NCBI RefSeq assembly: GCF_031458255.1
Contig: NZ_JAVDYC010000001.1
Coordinates: 186,001 to 250,000 of the forward strand
Origin: Catenuloplanes niger
Lineage (GTDB): Bacteria; Actinomycetota; Actinomycetes; Mycobacteriales; Micromonosporaceae
Reading direction: 5' to 3'
Length of the DNA: 64,000 nt
Of this stretch, positions 15,742 through 23,945 are shown in pieces. A program made the translations under genes and the position numbers. Numbering within the stretch: position 1 is the first letter of the stretch; each line of letters begins with the position of its first letter. The notes beneath the pieces are model-generated. The model had not been told where the DNA came from. It worked only from the letters and a program-made list of their open reading frames with translations, and did no database searches.

Positions 15742-16530
15742 TCAGGCCCGGGACCACCGGTCGTACGGGCGCGGGCCGGGCCGGAAACCGTGTGCCTCCG
15801 CCATCGCGGCCGCGTCCGCGAAACCGCGGGCCAGCGCGTCCGGCTGGTGGGCGTCGCTGCCGAACGTGACCGAGTCGCCGCCCTCCTGGTGCCACCAGCG
15901 GACCACGACCGGGTCCAGCGGCAGCCGGGTGTTGATCTCCAGGGCGCGGCCGCTCCCGGCCAGCGCGCGCAGCGCGACCCGGAACTCCTCCTCGAACGCG
16001 TACGGGTCGAACGGCCCCTCGTCGGCCGGCCAGTGCCGGGCCGGGTAGTCGATGTGGGTCAGCGCCTCGAACACGTCCGAGCCCGCGATCACGTTCGGCA
16101 GCTCGGTCAGGTAGTCGCGCACCACCTCCGCGGCCGGCCGGAGCAGGTAGACCGAGTTGGCCTCCGCGACGCCGGCCGGCACCCGCAGCGAGTGCAGCGA
16201 GCCGAGGACCCGCTCGAACCGCCCACCGGCCAGCAGCGTCGCGACCCGCTCCGGATGCCAGTGCGGCTCCCCGATCTCCAGGCCGGTCAGGATCCGCAGC
16301 CCCGGGAACATGTCCCGGCACCGCTCGACGGACTCCAGGTAGCCGTCCACGTCCAGCGGCGGCGCGGTGTAGTCCAGCCAGGCCGTGTAGTCCAGATGCT
16401 CGGTGAACGCCAGCGCCGGCAGCCCGATCTCCACCGCCCGCGCACAGGTGCGCTCCATCGACGCACCCCCACGCCGCGCCGCGTCCCAGGAGAACTCGCT
16501 GTGCACATGACTGTCCGCGGGCAGGCTCAC
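15742..16530 (-). CDS. PHP-domain phosphoesterase (histidinol-phosphatase-like)
   Basis: This ~262-residue protein has the PHP metal-binding motifs: DSHVHSEFSWDA at the start, FTEHLDYT near residue 48, VLGSLHSLRV, ALTHIDYPARHW and the final SDAHQPDALARGF. The order matches HisJ-type histidinol phosphatases, although other PHP phosphoesterases share it. GTG at 16530 is the chosen start because it places the first metal motif at residue 6. The frame, however, stays open upstream through an 8-bp tandem repeat to an ATG at 16713; the extra residues are low-complexity Ala/Arg/Pro and probably not translated. The gene is not near other histidine genes, so the substrate is unknown. Confidence 0.8.
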   Translation of the reverse strand: MSLPADSHVHSEFSWDAARRGGASMERTCARAVEIGLPALAFTEHLDYTAWLDYTAPPLDVDGYLESVERCRDMFPGLRILTGLEIGEPHWHPERVATLLAGGRFERVLGSLHSLRVPAGVAEANSVYLLRPAAEVVRDYLTELPNVIAGSDVFEALTHIDYPARHWPADEGPFDPYAFEEEFRVALRALAGSGRALEINTRLPLDPVVVRWWHQEGGDSVTFGSDAHQPDALARGFADAAAMAEAHGFRPGPRPYDRWSRA

Positions 16531-16871
16531 CGGCCCAAGCCTAATCGACTTTTCCCGGCCCCGGACCGCGCGGCAGCCCGGCGGTGCGGCGGCGCGGCGG
16601 CGCGGCGGCGCGGCGGCGCGGCGGCGCGGCGGCGCGGCGGCGCGGCGGCGCGGCGGCGCGGCGGCGCGGCGGCGCGGCGGCGCGGCGGCGCGGCGGCGCG
16701 GCCGATGCTTCACCTCTCGGAGCGACCGGAAACCGCACCCGACTCGACCTACGCTTGCCGTAGGTGGCGAGCGGCTACGACGTGGCAGTTCGGGAAAGGC
16801 CGGTCAACTGGCGCTCGAAGGCGCAAGTGGCGCGGCAGGCGTCGGCATCCTGCGCGCCGCCGAGGGGGCTG
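16531..16871. other. Gene-free stretch upstream of the PHP gene
   Basis: This 341-base stretch separates the start of the PHP gene from the end of the amidohydrolase gene. Its main content is the 8-bp tandem repeat at 16581-16700. The remaining sequence shows no convincing gene or hairpin. A promoter for the PHP gene must lie in or beyond the repeat. Confidence 0.6.
16581..16700. repeat. Tandem repeat, 8-bp unit, 15 copies
   Basis: Fourteen perfect head-to-tail copies of GCGGCGCG (16589-16700) follow one variant copy, GCGGTGCG, at 16581. The tract lies 51 bases upstream of the PHP gene start on the reverse strand. Eight is not a multiple of three, so a change in copy number would shift any frame reading through it, and would change promoter spacing. 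Confidence 0.95.
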
Positions 16872-18437
16872 TCAGCTGTAGGCGAAGAGGTCCCGGCGGA
16901 TGCCTGCCGCCCGGAACAGGTGGTCGCGCGATTTCTCGAGCTCGGTTCGCAGGCGGTTGATGTCGGTGTCGAGCAGCGTGCCGCGCCACTTGCGGACCTT
17001 GCCGGCGACGATGACGGTCTCGACATTCGTACGGTCCATGAGTGACACGACGGCGCCGGGCGCGCTGTTGAGCGGGGTGACGTTCAGGGCGGTGGTGTCC
17101 AGCAAGATGATGTCGGCCTCCTTGCCGGGGGTGAGCGATCCGGTGCGGTGCTCGAGGTGCAGGTCGCGGGCGCCGTTGAGGGTGGCGAAGCGCAAGACGT
17201 CGCGGACGTTCAGCAGCGGTGGTGTGCCGGGGGCCGGGGTGGGCCAGTGGGTGGGTGGCGTGTAGTCGCCCTGGTCGAGGACTCTCTGGTTGACGAGCAT
17301 GCGTTGCATGGTCAGCGCGGAACGCATGAGGGTGAACGCGTCGGCGGCCATGGTGGTCTCGACGTCGGAGCTCAGGGAGGGCTCCATGCCCATCTCCTGC
17401 AACGTGAGCAGTGGCGGCGTACCGTGGCGCATGGTCATCTCGATGGGAACGGCGACGGAAACCCGGACCCCGGCGTCGCGGGCCCGGCGCCAGGCCAGGT
17501 CGGACATGCCGGTCATGTGGATGAGCAGGACGTCCGGGCCGAAGCCGATGTCATTGCCGGTGCCGCCGGTGCCGCGGGCGATGTCGTCGAGGATGGGGCG
17601 CATGCCGGCGCCGGAGACGGCGTGGGCGGCGATCGGCAGGCCCAGTTCGCGGGCGATTCGCCAGGACTGGGTGTACATCTCCTCGCTGAGGTAGACCTCG
17701 CCGCCCATGACCATGGTGACCAGCTGGTTGTCGGAGGAGAACCATTGGTTACGCAGGCGGCGGGCATCCTGCGGGTAGCGGGCGGACGGCCGGCCGTCCC
17801 CTTCGAAGTAGCCGAAGGCCGCGCGCCGGCCGGCGTCGATCAGCGCCTGGACGGCGGCGTCGCTGTGCTCGGGCGAGTGGTGGATCTGAGACACGTCGAG
17901 CACGGAGGTGACTCCCGCGTCCAATTGGGACAGGCCCGCGAACAGGGAGTTGATGTAGACGTCCTGGGGCCGGTAGACCCGGGCGAAGCGCTGCAGGACG
18001 TGATCGGTGTACGACGGGTTCGCGCTGGGGGAACCGGAGCCGTCGTCGGTCAGCAGCCCATTCGACAGGAACGACCGTAGTGCTGTCTCGAACTGATGAT
18101 GGTGGGTGTCGACGAAGCCGGGCATGACGATGCGGCCTCGGGCGTCGATGACGTCGGCGCCGTCGGCCCGGACGGCCGGCCCGACCGCCACGATCTTCTT
18201 GCCCTCCACCAGTACGTCGGCGGTCTCGAAGTTGCCCACCTTCGGATCCATCGACATCACGATGCCGCGGCGGATGACGTAGCGCCGGCCGGGGCGTCCC
18301 GTGCCGCCGGGTGCCGCGTCGCGGTCCGCGGCCCGGGCGGGCGCCGCGGCGAGCAGCCCGGCCCCTATCGCGGTGCCGGCCGTCGCCGCCTTGAGTACTG
18401 CCCGTCGTCCTGTACGGAATGTGTTGTCGCCGGCCAT
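16872..18437 (-). CDS. Tat-exported amidohydrolase
   Basis: This ~521-residue protein begins with a twin-arginine signal, TGRRAVLKAATAGTAIG, then a hydrophobic run ending AAAPARA, so it is folded with metal and exported by Tat. The amidohydrolase domain has the HxH metal motif in VMPGFVDTHHHQFE, later histidines in LPIAAHAVSGAG and LLIHMTGMSD, and the late aspartate in LSSDVETT. The pattern resembles the ATZ/TRZ and cytosine-deaminase group, which remove amines or halogens from rings or open amides. ATG at 18437 is chosen because it directly precedes the signal. A MarR gene is divergent with an inverted repeat between, so a small aromatic compound may be both inducer and substrate (inferred). 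Confidence 0.85.
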   Translation of the reverse strand: MAGDNTFRTGRRAVLKAATAGTAIGAGLLAAAPARAADRDAAPGGTGRPGRRYVIRRGIVMSMDPKVGNFETADVLVEGKKIVAVGPAVRADGADVIDARGRIVMPGFVDTHHHQFETALRSFLSNGLLTDDGSGSPSANPSYTDHVLQRFARVYRPQDVYINSLFAGLSQLDAGVTSVLDVSQIHHSPEHSDAAVQALIDAGRRAAFGYFEGDGRPSARYPQDARRLRNQWFSSDNQLVTMVMGGEVYLSEEMYTQSWRIARELGLPIAAHAVSGAGMRPILDDIARGTGGTGNDIGFGPDVLLIHMTGMSDLAWRRARDAGVRVSVAVPIEMTMRHGTPPLLTLQEMGMEPSLSSDVETTMAADAFTLMRSALTMQRMLVNQRVLDQGDYTPPTHWPTPAPGTPPLLNVRDVLRFATLNGARDLHLEHRTGSLTPGKEADIILLDTTALNVTPLNSAPGAVVSLMDRTNVETVIVAGKVRKWRGTLLDTDINRLRTELEKSRDHLFRAAGIRRDLFAYS

Positions 18438-18459
18438 GACCGTGCTCCTCACCAAGCGA

Positions 18460-18505
18460 GTTGATGTGTCACCTCGATGCTACGCCGGCGAGGTGACGTG
18501 TCAAC
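18460..18505. promoter_or_regulatory. Probable MarR operator between divergent genes
   Basis: Two 17-base arms (18460-18476 and 18489-18505) form an inverted repeat matching at 14 of 17 positions, with GTCACCTCG as the perfect inner part, around a 12-base centre. The repeat fills most of the gap between the amidohydrolase and MarR genes and is placed to block both promoters. Confidence 0.65.
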
Positions 18506-18511
18506 TGAGGT

Positions 18512-19006
18512 ATGGTGGATCACATGGCTCTGCAGGGATTGACGAACCGCGAGCTCGCGGCGTGGCGGGTGTCGTTCCAGATGCTGGAGATGTTGCGTAA
18601 CCGCATCGAGCAGCAGTTGCAGGCCGACAGCGGACTGTCGAACGCCGACTACACGGTTCTCGCGCTGCTGTCCGAGGCGCCCGGCGGCCGGATGCGTCCG
18701 TACGAGCTGTGCCGGGTGGCGGGCTGGGAGAAGAGCCGCCTGCACCACCAGCTCACCCGGATGAACAGCCGGGGACTGGTCACCCGGGAGCGCTGCGGTT
18801 CGCGGGGCATGGAGGCGGTGATCACCGACCGGGGCCGGTCCGCCCTGAAGCAGGCGATCCCCGGTCATGCCGAGCAGGTACGCCGCCTGTTCGTCGACCG
18901 GCTCACCGCCGAGGAGCTGGACCAGTTCGCCGCCATCGCCACCACCGTCCTCGACGGCCTGCTCACCGACCCGATGTTGACCGAGACCGGGCAGACGTCC
19001 ACCTGA
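18512..19006 (+). CDS. MarR-family transcriptional regulator
   Basis: This 164-residue winged-helix regulator has a dimerisation helix at the start (ELAAWRVSFQMLEMLRNRIE), then SNADYTVLALLSEAPGGRM, the recognition helix region GWEKSRLHHQLTRMNSRGLV and the wing RERCGSRGMEAVITDRGR. This is the full MarR layout. The first ATG is at 18512; ATG at 18524 has the better-spaced upstream purines (GGTGG) and may be the real start. It is divergent from the Tat-exported amidohydrolase and probably controls it from the inverted repeat between them. Confidence 0.9.
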   Translation: MVDHMALQGLTNRELAAWRVSFQMLEMLRNRIEQQLQADSGLSNADYTVLALLSEAPGGRMRPYELCRVAGWEKSRLHHQLTRMNSRGLVTRERCGSRGMEAVITDRGRSALKQAIPGHAEQVRRLFVDRLTAEELDQFAAIATTVLDGLLTDPMLTETGQTST

Positions 19007-19022
19007 AAGGCCCGCGACGCAC

Positions 19023-19160
19023 GCCGAACTGACCGAGCGTTACCTCTACAACAACCTGGTCACCACGATCAGAGCCGAAACCGACCGGGCCATAGCCGCC
19101 GCACCCGATGTCGACGCCCCGAACGCCGCATCAAGGCCGCCGGTTGCGCCTCTTCGGTGA
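19023..19160 (+). pseudogene. Possible TetR-type gene remnant beside the insertion sequence
   Basis: This 46-codon open stretch without a start reads ELTERYLYNNLVTTIRAE then TDRAIAAAPDVDAP before a stop. The first part resembles the recognition helix and first linker of TetR proteins (LTERYLYESF type), apparently with a small internal deletion. It lies 58 bases from the left end of the IS256-type element. I read it as debris of a regulator damaged in the same event that brought the element in. The similarity is short, so this is a weak call. Confidence 0.3.
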
Positions 19161-19218
19161 TCTGCCAGGCGTGGTCAGAAGATGGTTACTCCGCCGTCGA
19201 CGGGTCCGTACCAAGATC

Positions 19219-20590
19219 GGTGTTTCCGGCTCTTCGGTCAGTAGGTTTCGGCGGCCGGCCAGCGGTCACCGAAGGTGATGGCGAAGGCGTTCAGCACGGG
19301 CTTCCAGCGGATCGTCCATCGTGCGCGGCCGGCCCCGGTCGGGTCCAGGCTGCGGGTCACAAGATACAGGCATTTCAACGCGGCCTGCTCGCTGGGGAAA
19401 TGCCCGCGTGCGCGAACAGCACGACGGTAGCGGGCGTTCAATGATTCGATCGCGTTCGTCGAACAGATCACCTTCCTGATCTCGACGTCGTAATCGAGGA
19501 ACGGGATGAACTCATCCCACGCGTTACGCCACAACCGGATCATCGCCCGGTATTTACTCCCCCATTTCTCCTCGAGGTCGTCCAGAGCGGCGAGCGCGGC
19601 GTCGGCGTTGACCGCCGTGTAAATCGGTTTGATGTCGCGTTTGATCGCGTCGGCATCCGCCCGGGAGGTCAGACGAAAAGTGTTCCGGATCAGATGAATG
19701 ATGCAGGTCTGGACGATCGCTTGCGGCCACACCGCCTCGACGGTGTCCGGCAGCCCTTTCAGCCCGTCGCAGACGACGAAGAACACATCCCGCACGCCAC
19801 GGTTCTTCAGATCCACCAGGACACTCATCCAGAACTTGGCGCCCTCGCCACCGGAGCCGGACCACAACCCCAGGACGTCTTTGTGGCCGTCCACGGTGAC
19901 CCCGATGGCCGCGTAGACCGGCCGGTTGGCGACCTGGCCGTCACGGACCTTGACGACGATGGCGTCGATGAACACGGCCACGTAAACGGCATCGAGTGGC
20001 CGGGTCGACCATTCCGTCATCTCCGCCACGACTTTATCGGTGATCCGCGAGATCGTCTCTTTCGACACCGACGCACCGTAGATCTCCGCAAAATGCGCGG
20101 AGATCTCCCCGGTCGTCATTCCCTTCGCATACAACGACAACACGATCTCGTCGACCTCGGTCAGGCGCCGTTGCCGTTTCTTCACGATCTGCGGCTCGAA
20201 CGTCCCTTCCCGATCTCGCGGCACGTCGATACGCACCTCACCGGCCGCATCCGAGATCACCGTCTTGCCGCGGCTGCCGTTGCGCACATTTGTCGACTCA
20301 CGCTCCGGCGATGCCTGGTTCTTCGCATGACCGAGGTGTTCAGTCATCTCCTCGTTCAACGCGGTCTCGAGGACATTCTTGGTGAACAGCTTCAACAAGC
20401 CGTTCGGACCGGTCAGTTCCAGCCCGCGCGCCTTCGCCTCGGCCACCATCGCCGCCGCAGCGGCCTGCTCCGGCGACAGCTGCCGCCCGTCACCCTCGAT
20501 CTTCTTCCGTGGACTCACAACGTTCGATGTCATCACTCACGGTGCCCATCCCGCCAGGACTTCAGCCCGGCGTGTCGGGCCGGAAACACC
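19219..20590 (-). mobile_element. IS256-family insertion sequence, apparently intact
   Basis: This ~1.37-kb element contains one intact transposase gene. Both ends read GGTGTTTCCGGC inward (19219-19230 on the forward strand and 20579-20590 on the reverse), followed by similar CTC or CCC bases, giving a short terminal inverted repeat. The length is normal for the family. No matching 8-9 base target duplication is visible: the left flank ends CCAAGATC and the right flank starts CCTCGTGG. Its right end lies inside the last codons of the neighbouring dehydrogenase gene. Lack of a duplication suggests recombination between copies or an adjacent deletion after insertion. Confidence 0.8.
19238..20536 (-). 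CDS. IS256-family transposase
   Basis: This 432-residue DDE transposase moves the surrounding element. The helical N-terminal DNA-binding region includes KNVLETALNEEMTEHLGHAK. The catalytic acids appear to be D in AVFIDAIVVKVRDG, D in VVCDGLKGLPD and E in STNAIESLNARYRR, with the family CIIHLIRNTFR motif between the last two. The length and uninterrupted frame indicate an active or recently active gene. ATG at 20533 is a second possible start. It lies about 20-55 bases inside the element's terminal repeats on each side. Confidence 0.95.
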   Translation of the reverse strand: MMTSNVVSPRKKIEGDGRQLSPEQAAAAAMVAEAKARGLELTGPNGLLKLFTKNVLETALNEEMTEHLGHAKNQASPERESTNVRNGSRGKTVISDAAGEVRIDVPRDREGTFEPQIVKKRQRRLTEVDEIVLSLYAKGMTTGEISAHFAEIYGASVSKETISRITDKVVAEMTEWSTRPLDAVYVAVFIDAIVVKVRDGQVANRPVYAAIGVTVDGHKDVLGLWSGSGGEGAKFWMSVLVDLKNRGVRDVFFVVCDGLKGLPDTVEAVWPQAIVQTCIIHLIRNTFRLTSRADADAIKRDIKPIYTAVNADAALAALDDLEEKWGSKYRAMIRLWRNAWDEFIPFLDYDVEIRKVICSTNAIESLNARYRRAVRARGHFPSEQAALKCLYLVTRSLDPTGAGRARWTIRWKPVLNAFAITFGDRWPAAETY

Positions 20591-21335
20591 CCTCGTGGCA
20601 CAGTCCCCCGTCGACGAGCAGGTCGGCGCCGACGGTGAAGCGGGACTCGTCGGAGGCCAGGTACACGACGGCCTTGGCGACCTCCTCGGCCTCGCCCAGG
20701 CGTCCGAGGGGGATGCCGGCACGGATGCTCTCCATGACGCTCCGGTAGTGGTCGGCGGGAATGTTGTCGTAGAAGGGAGTGGCGATCGGGCCGGGGCTGA
20801 TCGCGTTGACCCGGACACCGTGCGACTTGAGCAAGTCGGCGTTCCAGGAGCGCATCAGCGCGGACACCGCGCCCTTGGTCGCGGCGTAGGCGTTGGCGGC
20901 GGCGGCCGCGGTGTGGGCGCTGGCACTGGAGTTCAGCACCACCGAGGCCGGGTTGTTCAACACCGGGATCAGGGCCTGCATCAGGAAGAAGACACTCTTG
21001 ACGTTGACGTCGAACAGCCGGTCGAAGCTGGCCTCGTCGTGCGCTTCCATCGGCCGCCAGTCAGACACCCCGGCGTTGAGGAACGCGATGTCCAGGTCCC
21101 CGAACCGGTCCCGCACCGTGCGGGCGAGGTCGCGCTGCGCGGCCATGTCGGCCGCGTCGGCATGCAGCACCAGGGCCTGGTCGCCGAGTTCGACGCGGGC
21201 CTTGTCGATGTTCGCCGGGGTGACCCCGGTGACGATCACCTGCGCACCCTCGGCCAGGAACTGCTTGGCGGTCTCCAACCCGATACCGCTGGTGCCACCG
21301 GTGATGAGAGCGCGCTTGCCTGCCAGTCGTGACAT
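20562..21335 (-). CDS. Short-chain dehydrogenase/reductase with C-terminus altered by IS insertion
   Basis: This 257-residue SDR enzyme has the NAD(P) motif ALITGGTSGIGLETA, the NAG motif in FLNAGVSDW, catalytic Ser in LNSSASAHT and the YAATKGA active site (Tyr and Lys). The final conserved strand is GADLLVDGGL. The last nine residues, GCFRPDTPG, and the stop codon are encoded by the end of the IS256-type element, because the terminal repeat begins at 20590. The native last few residues are therefore lost, though the catalytic core is whole. ATG at 21335 has GGAG eight bases upstream. It is divergent from an XRE regulator, a common SDR arrangement. Confidence 0.88.
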   Translation of the reverse strand: MSRLAGKRALITGGTSGIGLETAKQFLAEGAQVIVTGVTPANIDKARVELGDQALVLHADAADMAAQRDLARTVRDRFGDLDIAFLNAGVSDWRPMEAHDEASFDRLFDVNVKSVFFLMQALIPVLNNPASVVLNSSASAHTAAAAANAYAATKGAVSALMRSWNADLLKSHGVRVNAISPGPIATPFYDNIPADHYRSVMESIRAGIPLGRLGEAEEVAKAVVYLASDESRFTVGADLLVDGGLCHEGCFRPDTPG

Positions 21336-21549
21336 GAGAGAACTCCAAGATGCGTGGAATCGATCTGCCGGCTGAACCACCGACGGGGCGGGCCGGGCGG
21401 CAGAGGACCTCGATCGCGGCCGCCTTCGGTCCGGCGAGTTCCAGCGTGCCGGGCGCCACGGCATTCACCCAGGCCACGGACTTGCGTACGTCTGCTGGTC
21501 CTACTACTGGCAGGATCAGGCTGAGCTGCCCACGTCCGGGGATACTCGG

Positions 21550-22458
21550 GTGATGGACGCACGCCCCGAACCGGTGCCCGCCCCCGGCACGGCCGCTTCG
21601 AGCCCGCGCGCCGAGCTCAGCGAGTTCCTGCGTTCCCGGCGGGCCCGGCTACAGCCGCAGGACGTCGGGCTGCCGGATTTCGGGCGGCACCGCCGGGTAC
21701 CCGGGCTGCGCCGCGAGGAACTGGCGCAGCTGGCCGGGGTATCGGTGGCCTACTACACCCGCCTGGAACAGGGTGACGGGCGCAACGTCTCCGCCGAGGT
21801 CCTCGACGCCATCGCCCGCGCACTGCGCCTCGACGACGCCGAACACGCCCACCTCACCCACCTCGCCAAGCCGAAAGACCGGCGGCCGGCGGCCCGCCGA
21901 CAGCAGGTACGCGGCACGGTACGCACCCTGCTGGACGCCATGGACGGCATCCCCGCGATGGTCACGGGCCGGCGCTCGGACATCCTGGCCTGGAACCGGA
22001 TGGCCGCGGCGCTGTTCGGTGACAGGTCACACCTGCCGGAGCAGGAACGCAACTGGGCGCGGATCCTCTTCCTGCAGCCCGACTACCGTGACCTGTTCAT
22101 CGACTGGCACAAGAAGGCCGTAGACACCGTCAGCCAACTGCGCATGGACGCCGGCGCCCACCCGAACGACCCCCTGCTGGCCGCCCTCGTCGGTGAACTG
22201 TCCGTCAAGAGCGAAGAGTTCCGGCAACTGTGGGCCACCCACGACGTCAGAGGCAAGTGCCACGGCCGCCAGCGCCTACGTCACCCCCTCGTCGGGGAAC
22301 TCGACCTGCACATCGACACCTTCGTCACCGGCGACCCCGACCAGACGCTGCTGACCTACCACGCCGCACCACAATCGCCCTCGGCAGCCGGTCTGCGCCT
22401 GCTGGCCAGCTGGGGAACCGACGCAACCCAAGCAGGAATGGAATCCTCCCGAACGTAG
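21550..22458 (+). CDS. XRE/MmyB-like transcriptional regulator
   Basis: This ~302-residue regulator has an N-terminal helix-turn-helix with the MmyB-family signature RRVPGLRREELAQLAGVSV followed by YYTRLEQGDGRNVSAEVLDA. The C-terminal PAS-like ligand domain contains ILAWNRMAAALFGD, NWARILFLQPDYRDLF, DWHKKAVDTVSQLR and GELDLHIDTF. In characterised relatives the C-terminal domain binds fatty acids or similar small molecules. GTG at 21550 is followed immediately by ATG at 21553; either may start translation. It is divergent from the SDR gene and probably controls it. Confidence 0.9.
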   Translation: MMDARPEPVPAPGTAASSPRAELSEFLRSRRARLQPQDVGLPDFGRHRRVPGLRREELAQLAGVSVAYYTRLEQGDGRNVSAEVLDAIARALRLDDAEHAHLTHLAKPKDRRPAARRQQVRGTVRTLLDAMDGIPAMVTGRRSDILAWNRMAAALFGDRSHLPEQERNWARILFLQPDYRDLFIDWHKKAVDTVSQLRMDAGAHPNDPLLAALVGELSVKSEEFRQLWATHDVRGKCHGRQRLRHPLVGELDLHIDTFVTGDPDQTLLTYHAAPQSPSAAGLRLLASWGTDATQAGMESSRT

Positions 22459-22803
22459 CCGGCCGCCACGCAAACAGCGCTGAAGCGATCGCCGCGGCAG
22501 GCGGCGTCAGCCAACACTCGCGACAACGCGCATGGGCACCGAACCCGACACCGACAGCCGCCTTCTACCGGTGGCACCCGGCAACAGTCCGGAACCCGGA
22601 GCCGGCCATGAGCTGGAACGTCAGATCTGCCATCTCACCGCCCTCGGCCACGACGACGCGATCGAAAACCTAGGACAATCTGGCCACACCGACGGGCTGT
22701 GGCCGGTCGCGCAATCCGGGAACCGGTACGCCGCCGCCGTCTTGACTGGAGCGCTGACTGAGGGCGACGCGGACGGGCTCCGAAGGTTGATCGCGGCCGG
22801 CTC
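22459..22803 (+). other. Stretch between the XRE regulator and an unknown reverse-strand gene
   Basis: No intact gene is seen here. The right two thirds hold the repeat-protein remnant listed separately at 22532-22806. The first 70 bases show nothing I recognise. Confidence 0.4.
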
Positions 22804-22806
22804 CTA
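22532..22806 (+). pseudogene. Remnant of an actinobacterial repeat protein
   Basis: The frame reads HLTALGHDDAIENLGQSG and later GALTEGDADGLRRLIAAGS. This matches the ~33-residue helical repeats (GDxDGLRxxAxAGD type) found in long actinobacterial proteins of unknown role. Only about two repeats survive. The frame then runs antisense into the next gene, so no full product is made. I interpret it as a decayed fragment in this accessory region. Confidence 0.4.
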
Positions 22807-23436
22807 TGTAATTGCGGCCAGAGTTTCGCTCGCCTGTGTTCGTAATTGGTCAAGCGCGTCGGGGAGGCCGATTCTCGTCAAACCCATGACGTGGTCAATC
22901 CTTTCCGCGATCTCGATCGCGAATGGCTCGCCGATCTCGCGGGCGCGGACGGATGCGTATGATTCGATTCGCTGCGCTTTTTGGAGATCACCTTGAAGGA
23001 GTGTGAGGTAGAGCAACTCCTCCTGTCGGTACATGTTGTCGGGAGCGCGTCTGCTTCTTGGTTCGACAATGTCGAAGTATCCGCTGACGTTGCCCCTCTT
23101 CCTGAAGTGCGGCAGCGCCTCGTCCCTGATGTCCGCCAGCACGCGTTCCATGACGGGGCCCGCCTCGCTGATGGTGGTCGGCGCCGTCGGGTAATCGCCG
23201 CGGTGGGAAAGCGGCATGGAATCGATGCCTCCGGGCTTGGAGGCTGGAATGGGTAGAAATTGCACCAGGCGTACCACTTGAAACCAGGTTGCCGTCTTCG
23301 GTTGCCGCGGCCACAGCGCGCAGATGAACCAGTCATTCGGCTGGTGGTACAGAAGCGTCTTCGAGGTGCGCCAGTCATCTCCGAGCTGTGGCTTGAGGAA
23401 GCGTTCCGCGCAAGAACGCCACAGTGAGCTTCTCAC
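22804..23436 (-). CDS. Protein of unknown function (210 aa), possibly DUF4304-like
   Basis: This 210-residue protein has no recognised catalytic motif, signal or membrane segment. The first half has mixed beta character (TLLYHQPNDWFICALWP then TATWFQVVRLVQFLPIP). The second half is helical and polar (AGPVMERVLADIRDEALPHF, then DNMYRQEELLYLTLLQGDLQ). The pattern recalls DUF4304 proteins, which are also uncharacterised. The GTG start at 23436 has a good AAGGAG seven bases upstream, lying in the old transposase sequence, so the gene is probably translated. Base composition is lower in GC than its neighbours, suggesting acquisition. Confidence 0.6.
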   Translation of the reverse strand: MRSSLWRSCAERFLKPQLGDDWRTSKTLLYHQPNDWFICALWPRQPKTATWFQVVRLVQFLPIPASKPGGIDSMPLSHRGDYPTAPTTISEAGPVMERVLADIRDEALPHFRKRGNVSGYFDIVEPRSRRAPDNMYRQEELLYLTLLQGDLQKAQRIESYASVRAREIGEPFAIEIAERIDHVMGLTRIGLPDALDQLRTQASETLAAIT

Positions 23437-23945
23437 CGGCGACTCCTTTGTCCGGGCCTGCCGCGCCGTGCACGGTCAGCGATGCGGTTCTTGCGCTCCG
23501 GAATGGTGTGCGGAATCGAACCGGCTGTAGCAGGTTTCCCAGGGCCCGAAACGGTACGGTATCCGCGCCGTTCTCCGTCCGCCACAGGATCCCGGTGATC
23601 ACCTGACGGTGATCACGCCACCGCCCACCACGCTGCGGATCGGTATCCGGTGACAGCGGCGCGAGCTTCCGCCAATCCTCGTCCGTGAGATCACCAGCCA
23701 CACAACGACAACGATGGATCGCCACCGAAGGTGATGATCCATTAGACCCCGCCTAGCACGTGAGCTTGATGACCGGGATGTCGGTGCAGCCGATGGGGAG
23801 AGTCTCTCGTAGACGGCGCCGGGCTGGGCTCGGCACCGAGAGCTCCATCACTCGATGGCCGGAAGATGCGTCCGCAGTGCCCGCTCAAGGGTCTCGGTGA
23901 TGCGTGCTCGACGGCAGTCGCGTCGGGAGTTCTAAGCTGACCGGC
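23437..23945. other. Stretch with transposase debris and no intact gene
   Basis: The first 290 bases are the IS5-type transposase fragment listed separately. From 23726 to 23945 no gene, repeat or hairpin stands out; the promoter of the AHSA1-domain gene probably lies at its right end. Confidence 0.5.
23450..23725 (-). pseudogene. Frameshifted IS5-family transposase N-terminal fragment
   Basis: The reverse strand starts with LTDEDWRKLAPLSPDTDP, then RGGRWRDHRQVITGILWR, the conserved N-terminus of IS5-type transposases. The frame then shifts: the expected continuation (YRFGPWETCYSRFDSAHHSG) is readable in another frame from about 23575 to 23510. The rest of the gene is missing. It is a dead fragment whose 3' end now carries the ribosome site and start codon of the next reverse-strand gene. 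Confidence 0.8.

Noticed and set aside
16581-16700. Repeat tract considered as a CRISPR array
   Set aside because: Units are 8 bases, head to tail, with no spacers and no cas genes nearby. The same holds for the tracts at 56451-56546 and 57786-57928.
19211-20598. Target-site duplication for the IS256-type element
   Set aside because: The 8-9 bases on the two sides (CCAAGATC and CCTCGTGG) do not match; a duplication cannot be shown.
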